Shown piece after piece: positions 24,203 through 38,400 of a DNA stretch of 64,000 nucleotides. This DNA is from Nymphaea colorata (lineage: Eukaryota; Streptophyta; Magnoliopsida; Nymphaeales; Nymphaeaceae), in the NCBI RefSeq assembly GCF_008831285.2, contig NC_045141.1, forward strand, positions 19,898,848 to 19,962,847. The letters run 5' to 3'. The stretch's first letter is position 1. The number at the start of each line of letters is the position of its first letter. The translations under genes were made by a program, and so were the position numbers. The notes under the pieces were generated by a model. The model was not told where the DNA came from. It saw only the letters and a program-made list of their open reading frames with translations, and searched no databases.

Positions 24203-26901
24203 CTAGAGAGAGGAAGTTACGTGCATGAGTTAGGTCAATGGAGCAATCAATAGGGGTAATGCTGGAAAATGAAGTGATCAACTTGTGATTTTACTTGGGC
24301 TTGGCTAGTGAGAAAGTTTAAGAATTAAAAAAATTATTCCTAAAAAAGATAATAAACTGTTGCCAAAAGCAACAAAAATTATTGTTAATCTACTGGTTTT
24401 TTGAGCTAATTGAGCTAAGCTCATGTTTTCACTAAGGGCTCGTTTGATGCAGAGAAAAAATCATGTGCATCGGTTGAAAGTAGTACGGGGAGGGAAAGTT
24501 CACCCACCACTTTTCGTGTGCATCAAACGCTGTGTTTTTTTCCCTGAAAAAATTGTACGAATGCCGACACTTTAACCCGCAAAAAATCCCGACCTCTCAG
24601 GCCGGACTTTTTTGCGCAGATTTTTTTGAGAGCCGTTGGGGCTCTCAAGTTTTCTCTCTATGCTTCTTCCCCTCTCTCTCTCTCTCTCCTTTCTCTCCTC
24701 TCTCGTTGGCTCTTCTTTGTCGCTTTCTCCTTCCTCTCCTCTCTCGCTGCCTCTCCTCCGTCGCAGATGTTCCTTTTTTCGGTCTAGTGTATTTTCTGTT
24801 CTCTGATGTTAGATCTTTCATTCTTTACTTGTTAGTTCGCTGTTTTTGCTGCTTTGCTGCATATGTTTTCCTGTTATTATAGATATATGATTGTTATTAT
24901 AGATATGTGACTGTATGTTGTATATGTGATTACAATGAACCTGTGGATGCAATTGTGTCCTGATAGTAGATGTAAGTCTTGGAAGCTTTGGCACACTCAT
25001 GCTCTTCTATTTTTTGTCTTGTTCATTCACTTTTAATGGTCAGAAAAAAAGACTCATTTATTTTATCCTATGCAAAGACTCATTTATTTTATCCTATGCA
25101 TCAAACATTGTTAATTTTACCACGTTAAATTGTACTTTGTCATCAAACATGACTTCAAATTGAAAGAAGAAAAAATTTCATCATGTAAATTTTTTTACCA
25201 TGGTAAATTTACCATGTTAAATTCTTCCGAACCCTAAAACAATTTAAAACTCAAAGCTTGTTGATGGCTATGTGCTTTTGTAACTGTCGGCAGTTTTCAT
25301 TTTTCTTGTTTACGGTCTCAAGCAGCTGCGGCTTCTAGCCCGACCGTCTCCTGTGATTCTCTCTCCCTCCTTTTCCCTTATCAAATCAAATCAAGACGCA
25401 CCTGATTTGTATCTTACTAACACTAGCTACAATGCATCTTGCTTTATATTTACTGCAAAAAGAAGATTTCATGGCTCTTTTTATGTTAGACAGAAGAAAG
25501 GGTTTTGAATAGGCAATCGCATTACATTAAAATCGACAGTAAAAAAAAATAGGAGTTTTTTTTTCAACAAAAAAGGGAAATAGTTCTCTCGATGTTATGC
25601 TACCAGGCGACTCGACTCGGGTGCAGGTTGGTACCAAATAAAAAAGAAGAAGAACAACAACAAAAGGAAAACGACCAACTAGTTCTAATTGTGCCTACAA
25701 TGGACTCAAGAAGTGCATATATCATAGTAGGTCAATTGTATAGTTGCCTGTCCTGAGTAACCCTTTTCTCAGGAAGAAAGCTTATCAACTGGCTGTTTTA
25801 ATGCCAAAATTTCAATGTCATGCATGAACATCATTTCTGTGATCGTTGACTTGTTTACGTAGCTAGGCTTTATGCAGGCAGTTGTAATTCCATTCCACGT
25901 ATTTTTATAAACCAAAAAAGAGTTAGAAATGAATTATTTGAAATAATTGGTTGAGAAAAATTATGAAATTTTAAGTAAACTAAGCACTAGTGAAGGGCAG
26001 CATATGTGAACATCTCGTTCTAAGGCTAGCAAGTCTCAGCCTCCTAGTTAAATCCTGTGGCTTACTTTAACTAAATTAAAGGAAAAATTTCTGATTAAGC
26101 AACCACGTTCAACCCTAAGCCGGGTGTTTGATAGCTTTAAAATTGAGATCCTTGAGATTGGAGAACCGTGATTAATTTAAGATTAGTCTCAGCCCTTTGG
26201 ATTTTAAATCTGACTACTCAATGCAAAGAAGTAAAATAAGGATCTCAAGCATAGATCTTAGGTCTGACCTGAGATCCTTAAATTTGATGAACAATGAGTT
26301 TTATTTTCTTACCATAGATCTTTTACCATGTCAGCAAAAGAATATTATCTCAGATCCATATCAGATACATAAATTTCAAATATGGAGTAATCAAAAGCTC
26401 TCTAATTTCCCCAAAGAGCTACCACTTTTTTGTGAAATTTCATAGACAGTGACTAATATCTGCCTAAGATGGTCCTTCAAATAAAGCGAGCCCTGCCGAA
26501 AAACGTGAAAACTATAGTTTTGCACATTGCCATTTTAGACTGAAAAATGCCTGTACATATGATCTGAAGTGCATCTTTATAAACTGCATGGGGCAATCAT
26601 GCAGAACGGCAGCTGGTGGAAAAATTCACCTGCTCATTATGAAAGGAAACAGTATAAGAGAAGATGAACTAATATAATCAATTAATTTGGTCATATACAT
26701 TACCGACGGACTGGACTTGGGTTTCTATAAGCCATTGATTAGCTTTATATTTCCTGCATATAAAATCTGAATTATTGCTTCCATCATGAAAGGACGGCTA
26801 TAGATAAGCAATACTATTGATATAAAAGGTCATTACGCCTAATCTTCACGTGGCCAGTGCACTAGATACTCAAGCACTACTAAACTTCTTGTTGTAAGCC
26901 C

Positions 26902-26904
<3 letters not shown>

Positions 26905-26998
<94 letters not shown>
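26905..26998. repeat. (TA)n followed by (GA)n microsatellite
   Basis: About 75 bp of pure TA repeat running directly into about 20 bp of GA repeat. Strong potential to form hairpins; likely variable in length. Confidence 0.95.
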
Positions 26999-26999
<1 letters not shown>

Positions 27000-29900
27000 G
27001 ATTTCGCATTTCTGGAATTAAAGTTGGATTTAGAATCGATTCAATAAGCCCATAAGACCTAGACCTGCAGGTTTGCATTGGCGCCCCAACAAATCCAAAA
27101 TCATGCAGTTCTACATATTTGAACACGCAAAGAAAAAGGACGATGAACGTAGTAGGCTAATTTTAGCTAACATCATAGCGTATTCTCATTTTGTCAAGAC
27201 AAACATGGAGACTGAAAAACGAAAGACAAGACGGAAAATTTGCCAATTCTGGTTGGCTTTCACGTTCTGATTTGTTGCCAATGGCATGTCAATCATCTGG
27301 ACCTTTGCCCCCCAAAAGTGAAACAAGCATCTGTGCTTAATTTTTGCTTCCGTTTCTTCATCTTACAACTCAAAGCATTGTTCATTCTTGTCTCCTTTTT
27401 ACATTTCCTTCAAATTCTTGTTCTCACTCCAATTAACTTTTCACCTGCTATCGGAGAGAGGGCTATGACAAGAACAGTGACAGAAATCAACAAATTCTGG
27501 CATGGGAATCAATACTGGAGCAATGAATAATTGTTGGTAGGCACATTAAGCCTATGATTGGCCATGAGGTCCATGAAACTAGTTGCTGTCAGGTCACTAT
27601 TGGTTAGGCAAGCCTGATTAGCTGTTTAATCTTGGGGAAGGCTTCAAATTTGAGAACCATGCACCAAGCAATTACTGAAACGTCCTATATCAGGATATTT
27701 TCTTTTTGGTGAGAACACCTTCAGTCTTAGTCATTGAAACCAGTTACATATTTTCTTCATGTGTCCCTAACCTTAGTGTGAGCAGCTACTACGATTCATG
27801 ATAACAGGGAAACTGTTGACTACTGGTTGTGATGGAGCCAACGAGGAAGCTTTTGAGTTTGTAGGACCTTCATAATTGGAGAGAGTTAGCTGTCGCTCTA
27901 GGTTATTTGCTTCTTTAATTGCTTATTGGAAGGAATTGTAGATGGCAACGGTTCAAGGGATTTAGGGGAATGTTACATCAACGCTGTACGAAGATGTTGC
28001 ACAAATCACACATCGTGATAAGACAGATGTTGTCAAGCGCCTACGAATGTAAAGTAAATTTAGACAGATTTACCTTACCTTTATTTTCTTGATCATGACA
28101 AGTCAAACTACAGGAAGGTTTCCTGTCATTTTCCAAAGTGTTTTTCGATTCGAAACTATCATGGGCATGCTTCTCTTGCCTGCCAGCCCAAGAATTTCTT
28201 CATTGCCTTGGTCCTCAGCGCAAAGATTTTTTTGAGAAACACAGCGTTCCCAGCTCAAAAGTACTTTTGCAACTGTTCCTTGATAGATGCAACTCATAAT
28301 GTATTGAAGAACGATTTATGACTCTTTATCATTCGACTTCATTTGATGCCATTTTGGATAGAGAATACGAACAGCATATCTCAATTCACCACCATCGCAT
28401 GAATGACAAGAAAAAAAAATTACTTAAATAAGAAGAAAGTGCACAGTTAAGAACCTAAGAAGCCTACTTATGTTGACATGCAAGAAGGTAAGATAGCCCC
28501 ACTCAAGTCCAGTAGTTAATGCAGAATCGCTGCTGGCAAATAAAACCCTAGGTTTGGTATTGGACGTGAAGATCAACACTAAGTAGGAGGAGGAGAAATT
28601 AAGTTCAAGCTGCACCCTGGAATCTATGTTACCGTATGGCCTCCATTATAGTGACGGACAAAATTTTCGTTGAATTTTGAAGGACTGTTTCAGCTTTTAA
28701 TATCTTTACTTCGCTTTAGGTGAGTTAAATGAAGCGCAAGGAGTATTTCATCCTACCATTCTGAAATAAAGCCAAAGCGGCACATGCATAATGACAATAG
28801 CGCCTACAACAATCAACCTAATGGCAAGGAACTTCACCCCGCACCAACCCAACCAGCTATCTTGTGCCCCTCCAACCAACTTTTTCAATATCTGTATTGT
28901 CATACAAAAAGTTGCCCGAAAAAAAGAAGATCTAGATGATGTAGATGGGTTTACAGCTATGGACCAAGAAATGAGCTGGGCCAGGCTTGGGATGAAATCC
29001 GGTTAGGTGCACAGGCTCATATGCATAAGTGGGTTAGGGGGGCACATGTCATGTACTGGAGTTGTCCACACGATGCACCCGAGGCACATAACCACCTCTT
29101 GCTTAAGAGCGTCGACTTCCCTATCTATTTTTGTCCTTGCAGGGGGTTTTTGCTTTCTCTCATTAAGATAATTCAGCGATTTGGAGCCCCAGACACGACA
29201 GGCTGCTTCGATCTCATATCCAAGGGAGTTGTGATGAATGGGCTGTGTCTTGAAGGCTATACATAGTTATCAGCAAGGGAGATGAATCCAAAGTTGATTA
29301 TATGTTCGGGCTCCAAACAGTTCAGGTGTTTGAAAAACCAAAAAAGAACACTGAACAGTTTGTGCAACCACACGGCCTACAGGGGAACAGTGTTGAACCC
29401 AAAGCGGGAAAAAACAATCTTTGAAAAGTTTGAAAACGGAGTTTCTTTCTTTCATGGTAACTACGACTCTTTACTTTGGTAATTAATTAGCAGAAGGCCT
29501 CTTCCCACCTTAGACAAAAGGAAAGAAAGGCAGGTAAAAGTAGCTGGAGGGTTGTCAGCATCTGTCGAGATAAATTCGGATCTTGCACCAATATCCGCTT
29601 AAGACGAGTGCAGTTGACCAGACAGAATTAAGACTCATTTATTATGATGTACATTGAGTATGGAGCTCCCAGGCTTGTCCGTGGTGGATCCAAGGAAGGT
29701 TTAAATGGGGGTGGTCAGAGAATGGGATCGGACCCACCTGGGTACAACTTGGACCCACCCAATTAAATGTGCCCAAGAATCGAAGGACACAACCCACATT
29801 CAACACGGCGAACATGAGAGTTTCATAAATGCACAACTAATTGCTCAAGACGGTTGATTCAGGTTGCCCCTCAACAACAATACTCTTTAATCTTTATTGC

Positions 29901-30633
29901 ATTAAGATGGCATTTAATTGCTCCAACTTTTAGATTTGATGGTTTGATTTAAAATAAGGCCGACCCACTTTGGATCTATAGTTGTACAACAAACTACAAC
30001 CTAATATGCCTCAGATTTATGGACTCCAATGAATTTTAAATTGTAAGGTTTATGAATCGATGATGCAATCATTTCGGACAAGATATTTCAGATTCTTGTT
30101 AGAAATCAATATATAAAATCTTAGAACCTAGGGTCTCAAATCACTTTAGATGTAAGATCAGTGATAATCAAACGCCTGCTAAGAGTGCGCTTGGGTAACG
30201 TTTGCTTCCTGTGAAAGCTATCATCTCTGTTCAAAATGTCAGTGTAATTCAAGAATCTCTTCACTAGTGGAGAATACTTTTCCCTTGCAACCCCTCAGTT
30301 TCCTCTCTCATATTTAATATTGAAGCTAGGGGACACCTTGATACGCGTAAATGCACTTTTTAGATTTTTACTCAATGAAACATGTTTGGCCTAGCCCGGC
30401 CATTTCTTTCACAATAAAAAAAAAAAAAAAAAAAAAACCATGGGTACGAAGATGCTGTTCGTTACGGTTAGGTGCGACAACCATGAAGTTTTTAACGTAA
30501 AAATGAAGTCTAATATGAGGAATATAAGACCCACATGTGATTTCCGACTTGCCTACCTTGTTCTTTTTTTTTAAGTCAAACTAAATTGTTTCTTTTCTTT
30601 CCTAATTGGCAAAATATCCATTCATTGAATCTG

Positions 30634-30740
30634 ATGTTTCAAGAAGCATAGCTTAGCCGGTCAAGTTGGTGGGTCGGTGAAAACCATCTCATGTTTCAAG
30701 AAGCATAGCCTAGCCGGTCAAATTGGTGGGTCGATGAAAC
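30634..30740. repeat. Two-copy direct repeat with Pol III A-box-like core
   Basis: ATGTTTCAAGAAGCATAGC starts at 30634 and 30691 (57-bp spacing). Each copy contains TAGCYTAGCCGGTCAA, which fits the tRNA A-box consensus, then TTGGTGGGTCG. No B box or tRNA fold is visible, so a SINE remnant is the most I would suggest. Confidence 0.6.
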
Positions 30741-33700
30741 CCACTCAGTTTAATTCATGTGGGTATTACTCCTTTAAATTGTAAATGGTAGTAGGCACAA
30801 CTCTCAAATTGAATAGAATAACATAATTTTGCTATGGTTCCAAAGTAACTCTATACCTTTTGTAAACAAGAATGAGGCTTCAACCTCTTCCACTAGCAGA
30901 TCTAGTTGTTGGCTGGGGTGGGCCACTACCCGCTCCATCCTATAAAATGATTCATTATAATGTGTTACCTTTACATTGTTATGTCTCTAAATTTATATGC
31001 AGTGCCCACACTAAAATTGTGTCACCTACACAAGTTCCCTACAAATGAAAAATATATGCTCGGCCTTTAACATGTTCATGCGCATCTCTCATCCATCGAA
31101 TGCCTTGTCATCAAGCTTTTTGATATGGCACCATTTTTAAACAGTAAAGTACTGTTGAAACTAATATCTACTTCACCTTCTCAATTAACTGCTCTGACTA
31201 CAGAGGGCCACTGTTATACAGAAGGAAAGTTTTAAGAGGAAAAATCAGTGTCCCCAAATATCGGCCTTTCATCCACCGTAAATAGAAACTGTTCTTGTCT
31301 TGTGCATTTTAGAATATCAAGCACTTTTTTCATCTATTACGCGTTTTAAAAATATTTTATCAACTATTTTTATTTAAATAATAAAATGTAGGCCGGGACG
31401 AAAGAGAAGCAAACAAAACAGTAGGAAAACCCGGAACCGACAACAATCAGAAACTATGGAATCATGTGTGTGCAATAAATTAAAGCATAAGGTTCTGACA
31501 TCTTCCTATTTCAGGCTGACGGAGCTCCACTTTTTCTTTTCTTTGAAGTTCGATGTCGTCGTCATCTCGTGAGAAACAGTAGATGCCGGGCAACTTCATG
31601 TCTGTAGCTCAGGAGTTGCAGATTGAGATTGGAGGCGGGAGAGATGGGCGTTGCTGTTGTTCTCGACGAATTGATCATCCAGATTCTGTTTCCGTGAAAG
31701 CTGGCTACATCCTCGAACGTTGTGCTTTTGCTGACGTGCGTGATTGCTCGTGAATCCACCTTCTTCTTCTCCCTCTTCATAATCTTAAGTAATCGATTAG
31801 GCTCCTGTTTAAATATTACTGCATTGAACTATTAAGACTCCTCGGCTTTACCGGCTTCCCCGCTGACCAGTTGTTTTTTTTTTTTCAAATATTTTCGTCT
31901 GGCGTCCACAAAGTGTTTGTCAGAATCTCGGACATGGAATTGGGAAATTTGCTGCATGCCCAAAATCACGCACCATCCATTCAGTTGGCCATTGCCTTGC
32001 AGAAAATTTATATAATGGTATTTTCCCTCATGTAAATGAAGCAGATCTAGCTAAGGGTGCTCCAAGGTTATTTAAAGTCTTATGATTATAAATTTGCAGT
32101 AGTAGATGTTCATCATTAATTGTCTGACATCTTTCGTTTGAAAGATCTGAATTTCATTATAAACTTGTAGTATTTGAATCTTAAAATCCGTTGTATCTCA
32201 AGTGAAGGTACCTTCTCCCTCCTTTCTTTCTTTGATTTGAACTCTATGAATTTGAGGCATATTAAAGATCTTAAATTGGTGACTTTAGAACTCACAATTC
32301 TTTAAAAGAATCAATTTAAGGTGCGCTCTACATTGTGAGTGGTGGCGGTCAAACGCGCTAGGTGAGCTTTCATCACTGTGCTTCAAAATCTTCGCAGCTT
32401 CTTATGGAGTTTGTATTATTAATTGATGATCTTTCAACCATCAGATTATTTGCTTTTGATTTTTTTTTTTATTTCAACTCTTTGCCGCCATTATTAATGA
32501 ATTGCAGTCCAAGTTTTTTCAAATAGAAAAAGAGAAAGATATTGACATAGATTAGGGTTCAAATTAACAATTAGGTAGAGCTTAGATTATCAATTATTTT
32601 TAGTTCTGCTGAACTTTTAAAATATCAATTGTGTACACATGCCGTCATGTGCAGGCACAATCATGGTCATCATCCTTTGACTTGAATCTACACAAACTCT
32701 CTATGGTATCAGTGTTTATCGTAATCGAGTTTTCTGCACCTACTCCAAAGTTTCTGAAAATGGGGATATGTCTTTAAGATTATAAACAATATTTAACACA
32801 GCGGAATCAACGTTTTCCCAATAATTTTTTTTTTTTTGTTACCATGCTTAAATAGATTTTTTTTTTCCATCTAAAATAATCTAGGAAGCGGAACTAAGCA
32901 TTTGAATCATTTCTAAAAATACCGGAAGTTTTGATAAGACTTTCCCATGAAATACATAGCGTTTTGACAATAATAAAAAAGGTATCCGTATCTACTTCTG
33001 ACATTGTTGAAAAAATTGCACCTCCCCAAAATCTAGATACTGTTTAGAAAACATCTATAGCTCGGATATAATATCAAATGCAGTCTCAAAATTCATGAAA
33101 TCACATAAAGCTACCTGTAAAAGCATGTTAGGTCAGTTTAGTTACCGACCAACACAGGTTAAATGACCGCATAGTAAAAAATGTCTCCGAGACTCCGACT
33201 AGCCATATCAAAGTCCAGATGCTTCTACACCTAACCAGAAATGCTTCCAAAAGCTTAAGCAAGTTTCCAACATTTTATTCTGATTCTGAAGTAGAAAGTC
33301 ATTGTCAACACATCTCCATTTGAATTAATTTAAAGTTCATAGGCTTGGCCGCAGTGACCAAACAGTACTTTTCAGTCAATGGTTGGTCCATCAAATTTAT
33401 CTTCCACAGTTTTTTATATCTTATGTTAAGGCCTGGCCTATAAAGAAAAGAAAAGGTAGGATCAGATTGTGTACTAAAATAAAGATTTCTTTGCACCACT
33501 TTTGCTTTTTAGTTTTATCGCCATCGAAAACAACCATGCGCATGGCAATGATCTCTACATAAAGCATACAACACAATCTCTCAAGGTTAATTTTACCATG
33601 TGAATATCTCAATGATTGATGGAGGAAACGGGAGGACATACTGATGCAGGCTTTACGTGATATGGCTTTCAAGATTTCATTTTATCACCTTTTCCCATTT

Positions 33701-34314
33701 CACCATCGTTTTCTCGTGAAAGGAATATCAACCCATGTCTCAGCGGAAAAGAGACAAATCAACAATTCTTTTGAGCAGTAAAAAGACTGGTTGGAGCAGA
33801 AACCTAACCCTTTACATCAACATCACAATAATTGAGAGCAAAGGCCAGCGTGCATTCGAAAAATCCTCAAAATATAGATGCAGTGACCCTTTTTTATTAC
33901 CCCCTTCTTATTTGAAAGTTCAGGGAAGAGAAAGAGAGAGGCCAGACCATCTTTCATGGCAATCTTTTCAAAGGTTCTCTTTTCATTTCATTACCAACCT
34001 CTACCAACTTTGGTTGGAACCGGTGCAGCAACTTTTTTCTTCACATAATCACAAATATAAATCTTAAACTATGGACCAGGAGTAAAACCCTCAGAAAAAA
34101 CAAAGAAATACTTGGTTGTGTCAATAAACATATATATTTTACTTTACACTCGTACAAGTGAGACCTACCTAATTCACAATCTAATTTTCTCCTATGAACA
34201 ACACAAGAAGCAAGGCAAACGGAAATGAGAGAGAGAGAGACAGAGAGAGAAAGGGAGGGAGGAAAAGGGTAGACAAAATTAGAACATGAAGAAAAATATA
34301 AAAATTGAAAGTTT

Positions 34315-35442
34315 TTAAGAAATTCCAGCTTCCACCTTGATTGGCAGAATGGCGTTTCTGGGTATTCCTCTTCCATGGCCGAATGGGAAGAAGGTTCTCC
34401 TTCCTCTGCTGCTGCTGCTACTACTGCATCCTTCACCTGTGCTGTTGCTAACCTCACGAAGATGAGGATTCTGAGCCAAAATATCTGTGAGACTTATGTA
34501 AAGGTGCCTGTCAGCATCAAAGTCCATAGAAAAAGATCTTCTGATCGGCTCCACACAGAACTGGTGATCTCTCTCCCTTACATGTATGCACTCATCCCCA
34601 GCGCTTGACAGATGATGCTGGTGTTGACCCAGCTTCTTACCCTGTGCGGCGGACTTGCTGTTGCTGCCCATGAACTTCACTTCAAGGAAGCCCGACTCCA
34701 CCGCCTTCTTAGGAATGGCGCGGCTGCCTCCTTCAACCATAGCGGATTCTCCTCCATTATCTGTCAATCCAAGGCTTTCTTCCAAACGATGAGATGAATG
34801 AACATTCTCCCTTGAATGGTCATTTTCAGCACCTGAATGAAAACTTTGACAGGTTTCGCGATGCGGGTCTTCCAGATCTATCATGTATTGATGGGCGAGA
34901 ACCTGGCTTGAGATGCATGCCCTGCACAACGGGCAGTTCGAGTGAGCCTGCAGCCATGTGTCAATGCAATCTATATGGAACGCGTGGCCGCACTTAGGCA
35001 GAATCCTCAGTTTCTGCCCTTCCTCGAACTCGTTCAGACAGACCGAACATTCATATGCATCCTCACAAAGGAAGCAGTCCTTTCTCTTGAAACGGAATAT
35101 AGGGATGGACTGGATGACATGCTCCTCTAATCCCTGGTTCTCTGGCGCGTAGACCATAGGCCGGTGGTGGTTCTGTGGGTCAGACCGGAAATCTCTCAAG
35201 TTTCTAAAGGCACGGAGTCTGTGACCAAAATGGTGCCAATTCAAGCAGCATTTGATGACGAAGACGTAATAGCTCACCAGCAAGAAAGCCGTCGCCACTA
35301 TGCCTATGATTGCAATTGCTAGGATGGAGAAGTTTGTGGAAGAGGGAGCTGGTGGGTAGGGCGCATACACCCTTTCCTGCATTGTCACAGGTGGAGTAGG
35401 TTCCCTTACCTGAATATGATGGATCGTATAAGAGGGTGCCAT
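34315..35442 (-). CDS. ATL-family RING-H2 finger E3 ubiquitin ligase
   Basis: Membrane-anchored E3 ligase of the Arabidopsis Toxicos en Levadura family; members act in defence and stress signalling by ubiquitinating targets with an E2 partner. The 375-aa protein has a short luminal N-terminus, one transmembrane helix at about 38-62 (FSILAIAIIGIVATAFLLVS), a basic stretch, a GLD-like motif at 104-106 (GLE, then EHVIQSIPIF) and a canonical RING-H2 at 132-173 with spacing C-x2-C-x15-C-x-H-x2-H-x2-C-x10-C-x2-C (CSVCLNEFEEGQKLRILPKC, GHAFHIDCIDTWLQAHSNCP). The Trp after the sixth metal ligand, which contacts the E2, is present (DTW). The long C-terminal tail is Ser/His-rich with SFSMDFDADRHLY and a Ser/Arg tract. 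Intronless, as most ATLs. It resembles ATL16, ATL1 and ATL13 most, but the exact subgroup is uncertain. Confidence 0.95.
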   Translation of the reverse strand: MAPSYTIHHIQVREPTPPVTMQERVYAPYPPAPSSTNFSILAIAIIGIVATAFLLVSYYVFVIKCCLNWHHFGHRLRAFRNLRDFRSDPQNHHRPMVYAPENQGLEEHVIQSIPIFRFKRKDCFLCEDAYECSVCLNEFEEGQKLRILPKCGHAFHIDCIDTWLQAHSNCPLCRACISSQVLAHQYMIDLEDPHRETCQSFHSGAENDHSRENVHSSHRLEESLGLTDNGGESAMVEGGSRAIPKKAVESGFLEVKFMGSNSKSAAQGKKLGQHQHHLSSAGDECIHVRERDHQFCVEPIRRSFSMDFDADRHLYISLTDILAQNPHLREVSNSTGEGCSSSSSSRGRRTFFPFGHGRGIPRNAILPIKVEAGIS

Positions 35443-38400
35443 GAAGAAGAGCAGGTTGACTCAAAGGTCTTCTTTACAGATGATGTCAACCAAGAGATTG
35501 ATTCGATAAATAGGTGGAAGTATGACTGCAAGGAACACGGTAGCGCTAGACCATAGAAGATTTGGGAAGAAGGAATGGGAACGAGAAGAGGAACCTGTAA
35601 CTCACAACAATGGTCTTGAGAATGGTGAGAGCAAGGAACTAAACACAGAAGAATGGAGGACGCGTTTCAACCCAGGGATAAGAAGGGAGGAAGAGGAGAA
35701 CCATACCGTTTGGGGGCCAAGGAAGAGGCTACATAAAGATGAGAACCCCTTGCTCGGGTAGATGCATATTTGAACAAGGCGAAGGGAAGATCAAGGAATG
35801 GAGGAAAAAGAATCATGAAGCGAACCTGATCATGAAGGGGTCTGTCAAAGGCCCCAAGCGAGGTCTAAAGAAACAAAAGAGTTATGTGGTTGAAGTCAAA
35901 TCAAAGCGTGTGGAATGTGCGGAGAAAAGCGAGACGGAGACTGATAAGAGAAAATTTAAGCACAACGACACGCTAGATGACTGACACACGTTCTCGTTGT
36001 CTGTGGGGTCCGTCCACTCCCGCGAGCGTCCGTGGCCCGACTAGTGCTGCATGACTCTTGATGCAAATCGTTTGTTAAAAATGGTTTTTAATTGAATCAA
36101 TCTGCAGAAAGATTCGGTGTATCAAATTTAAGATTTATATTGTTAAAATAGAAAAGGAAAAAACCGAAAGAACGTAAAGAAATAAGAAATGGAGTTTTCA
36201 TAAGGGTATGAGTGTTTGTTTTATTATAGATCTGAGATCCATGGTCAGATTTATGAATTTAAGGTTTCACTCTCTATTCCACTTTAAATTTATAATTTTT
36301 TACATGTAACGGGGACTAAAATCCTACATTCCAAACCACACCTTTTAATACAGCCTCAGATCATCAAACACAACTTACTAAATAAAAAAGGATCTCATTT
36401 ATTCTGAACTGCCTGATTGAAGCTCATTACTACAATATAAACTATATAAAAAGGAAGATTTGAAATCTTCAATACGAGGCAAAAACCTCGCATCTGAGGT
36501 CACATGAAAAGGGTCTGACCTAAAAGTCCTCGGATTTGAAATGCTCACTGATCCAAAAGATCACCTCCGGTCAAGAGAAGTAAACAAACACCTAATGGAT
36601 TCAGCAAAAAGCAAAATTTACCCAAACATGATGCATGTAATTAGATAAGCTAATAGACGCTTAACTAACTAAGAATCCTTCTCAAAACATTTAAGTTACA
36701 CATAATAGTACAGGTCAATCATCAAATGGATGCATCACTACAACCATGACTGCACATAATAGTACAAGTCGAGAAAAGAGAATATTTGATGTTAATCGTT
36801 TCACCCATAAGGCACGGTTGATTACTAGTTTGGCTAAGGCTTTGAAGACATGGAAAAGTTTCTCCCAAAAGTCAGTTAATGGTAGAGGCACTTCACAAAC
36901 AATTTAAAAAAACCATTTTGCCATTAAACGGTCATTGTGGATTATATCAAATGATGATTTGCAGAGTGCAAGCAACACTCATCCAAACTTTCCGTCATAT
37001 AAAAGAAAAAAGATAAGCTGGCCAAAAGATCAAGACAACATCTGGCGTGCACTGAAAGTAGGCCGGTGACCTATTCAAAAGCATGTGATGGAAACTTGGC
37101 TGTAGCATTAGAGGAAGAAAATTTTCTATACGTCCAGATGCTGAAATCAGGTTTATGAGAGGATTCAGATCATCCTTTAAGAGGTTTGATTCTTGAAGTA
37201 TCTCATTGATAAAAAGGGTTCGGTGACCCCTTTGCACGGGCAGAAAGACTTCTATTGCTGCCGAGAGGGTTAAGGGGTCAGATAGACTGCATAGGAATCT
37301 CGTATTAGCTTCTATTTTGCTATGACTAGTCTAAAAAATTGGTTGCCGGATCTCGGTTCTCCATTTCACCCCCATGTTCACATCCACCACATACATATAT
37401 TCATTGACTCCACTGAAGATAATGAATATGAGTATCATTGGCATATTTGACTGGTTTTAATACTTCAAATGAAGGAATAATTAGAACTTTATCAATTCAG
37501 ATAGTCCATCCCTTAAAGGTAAGATCACAACTAAAGTTCCAACAACCCAGTCAGATAATGAATCACAAGCTCAGGACATTAAGCTTTCCCCGTTGTACTT
37601 TCAAGCATGTAGTCAAAAATAATTTAAGCAATTAAAAATGCAGCTCCGTGCACTTTCTGTGCTTTAGCACGAGTTCCCTGTCAACCAGAAATAACGCCAA
37701 TTTAGATTTTGATTGAGGCAGTGTTTGCAGCTCACTAGGACAAGCTATTCAAGACAGAGACTTCAACTTTATGCTCCCTTGAAGCTCACCACTTTTCAAT
37801 CCCAACAGACCCGTTTAGATGTACCTTGTTTAATAATGTCAAAGGAGTGATATTCTGTAATGCCTTGGAAAACTGCTAACCTTTTTGTTTTCTAAAACTG
37901 CTAACCTTTTTGTTTTCTAACTATTTTTAAATACTGCCATAAATAAATATAACAACCTGACTCACTTCTGGGCTCGGGTCTCTGGTTCGGTGGGTCCCAA
38001 CCCGCCTCCTAGTTCAACCCCAAAAAGGCTAGAAAACAGGACTATTGATCATTTCCTAGTTATGTTGATCAAACTGGAGATGCATTAGAACTAAAAAACT
38101 AGATTACAAGACAAACCAATTTTTAAACTTCGGCAACTAAACAACGAAAGCAGGGAAAAAAACAAGAGAGAGACACATATAGAGAGCGGGGGCCGTCAAC
38201 AGCAAGCAACAGATGGAAACCAATGGCGAGGGCAAGACAGACATCGCAATAGGAAAACGACTGTTGCACTCCTCCCAAATCCACCACCAACAGCCTATGA
38301 ACTAAGAACACCGAGTAAAAAGCCACTGTCTGGAGACATGGGAAGAACAAGAGAAGTGGGCAGAGCCCGAAGAACATCAAAAGCAGCCCAACACAGGAAA

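Larger units (their letters stand above)
24203..34314. other. Large intergenic region, no recognisable gene
   Basis: Ten kilobases without a coding region I can support. Contents: possible MITE edges near 24435-24530 (CTCGTTTGATGCA) and 25110; a 28-bp direct duplication at about 25049-25104; a MITE-like segment at 26120-26440; a long (TA)n(GA)n tract at 26905-26998; a possible MITE end near 30170; a poly-A run at 30414-30438; and a two-copy repeat at 30634-30740. Open frames are short and match no family I know. Confidence 0.5.

Noticed and set aside
23943-24281. Upstream extension of the ERF reading frame
   Set aside because: It translates a CT microsatellite into Leu-Ser repeats and runs through a probable TATA box; the family start fits MDTSF at 23942.
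31562-31780. 72-aa minus-strand frame with basic N-terminus
   Set aside because: No recognised similarity, no neighbouring exons and no clear promoter.
35522-35984. Plus-strand 79- and 81-aa frames
   Set aside because: Lys/Glu-rich frames antisense to the ATL upstream region, typical of purine-rich DNA.
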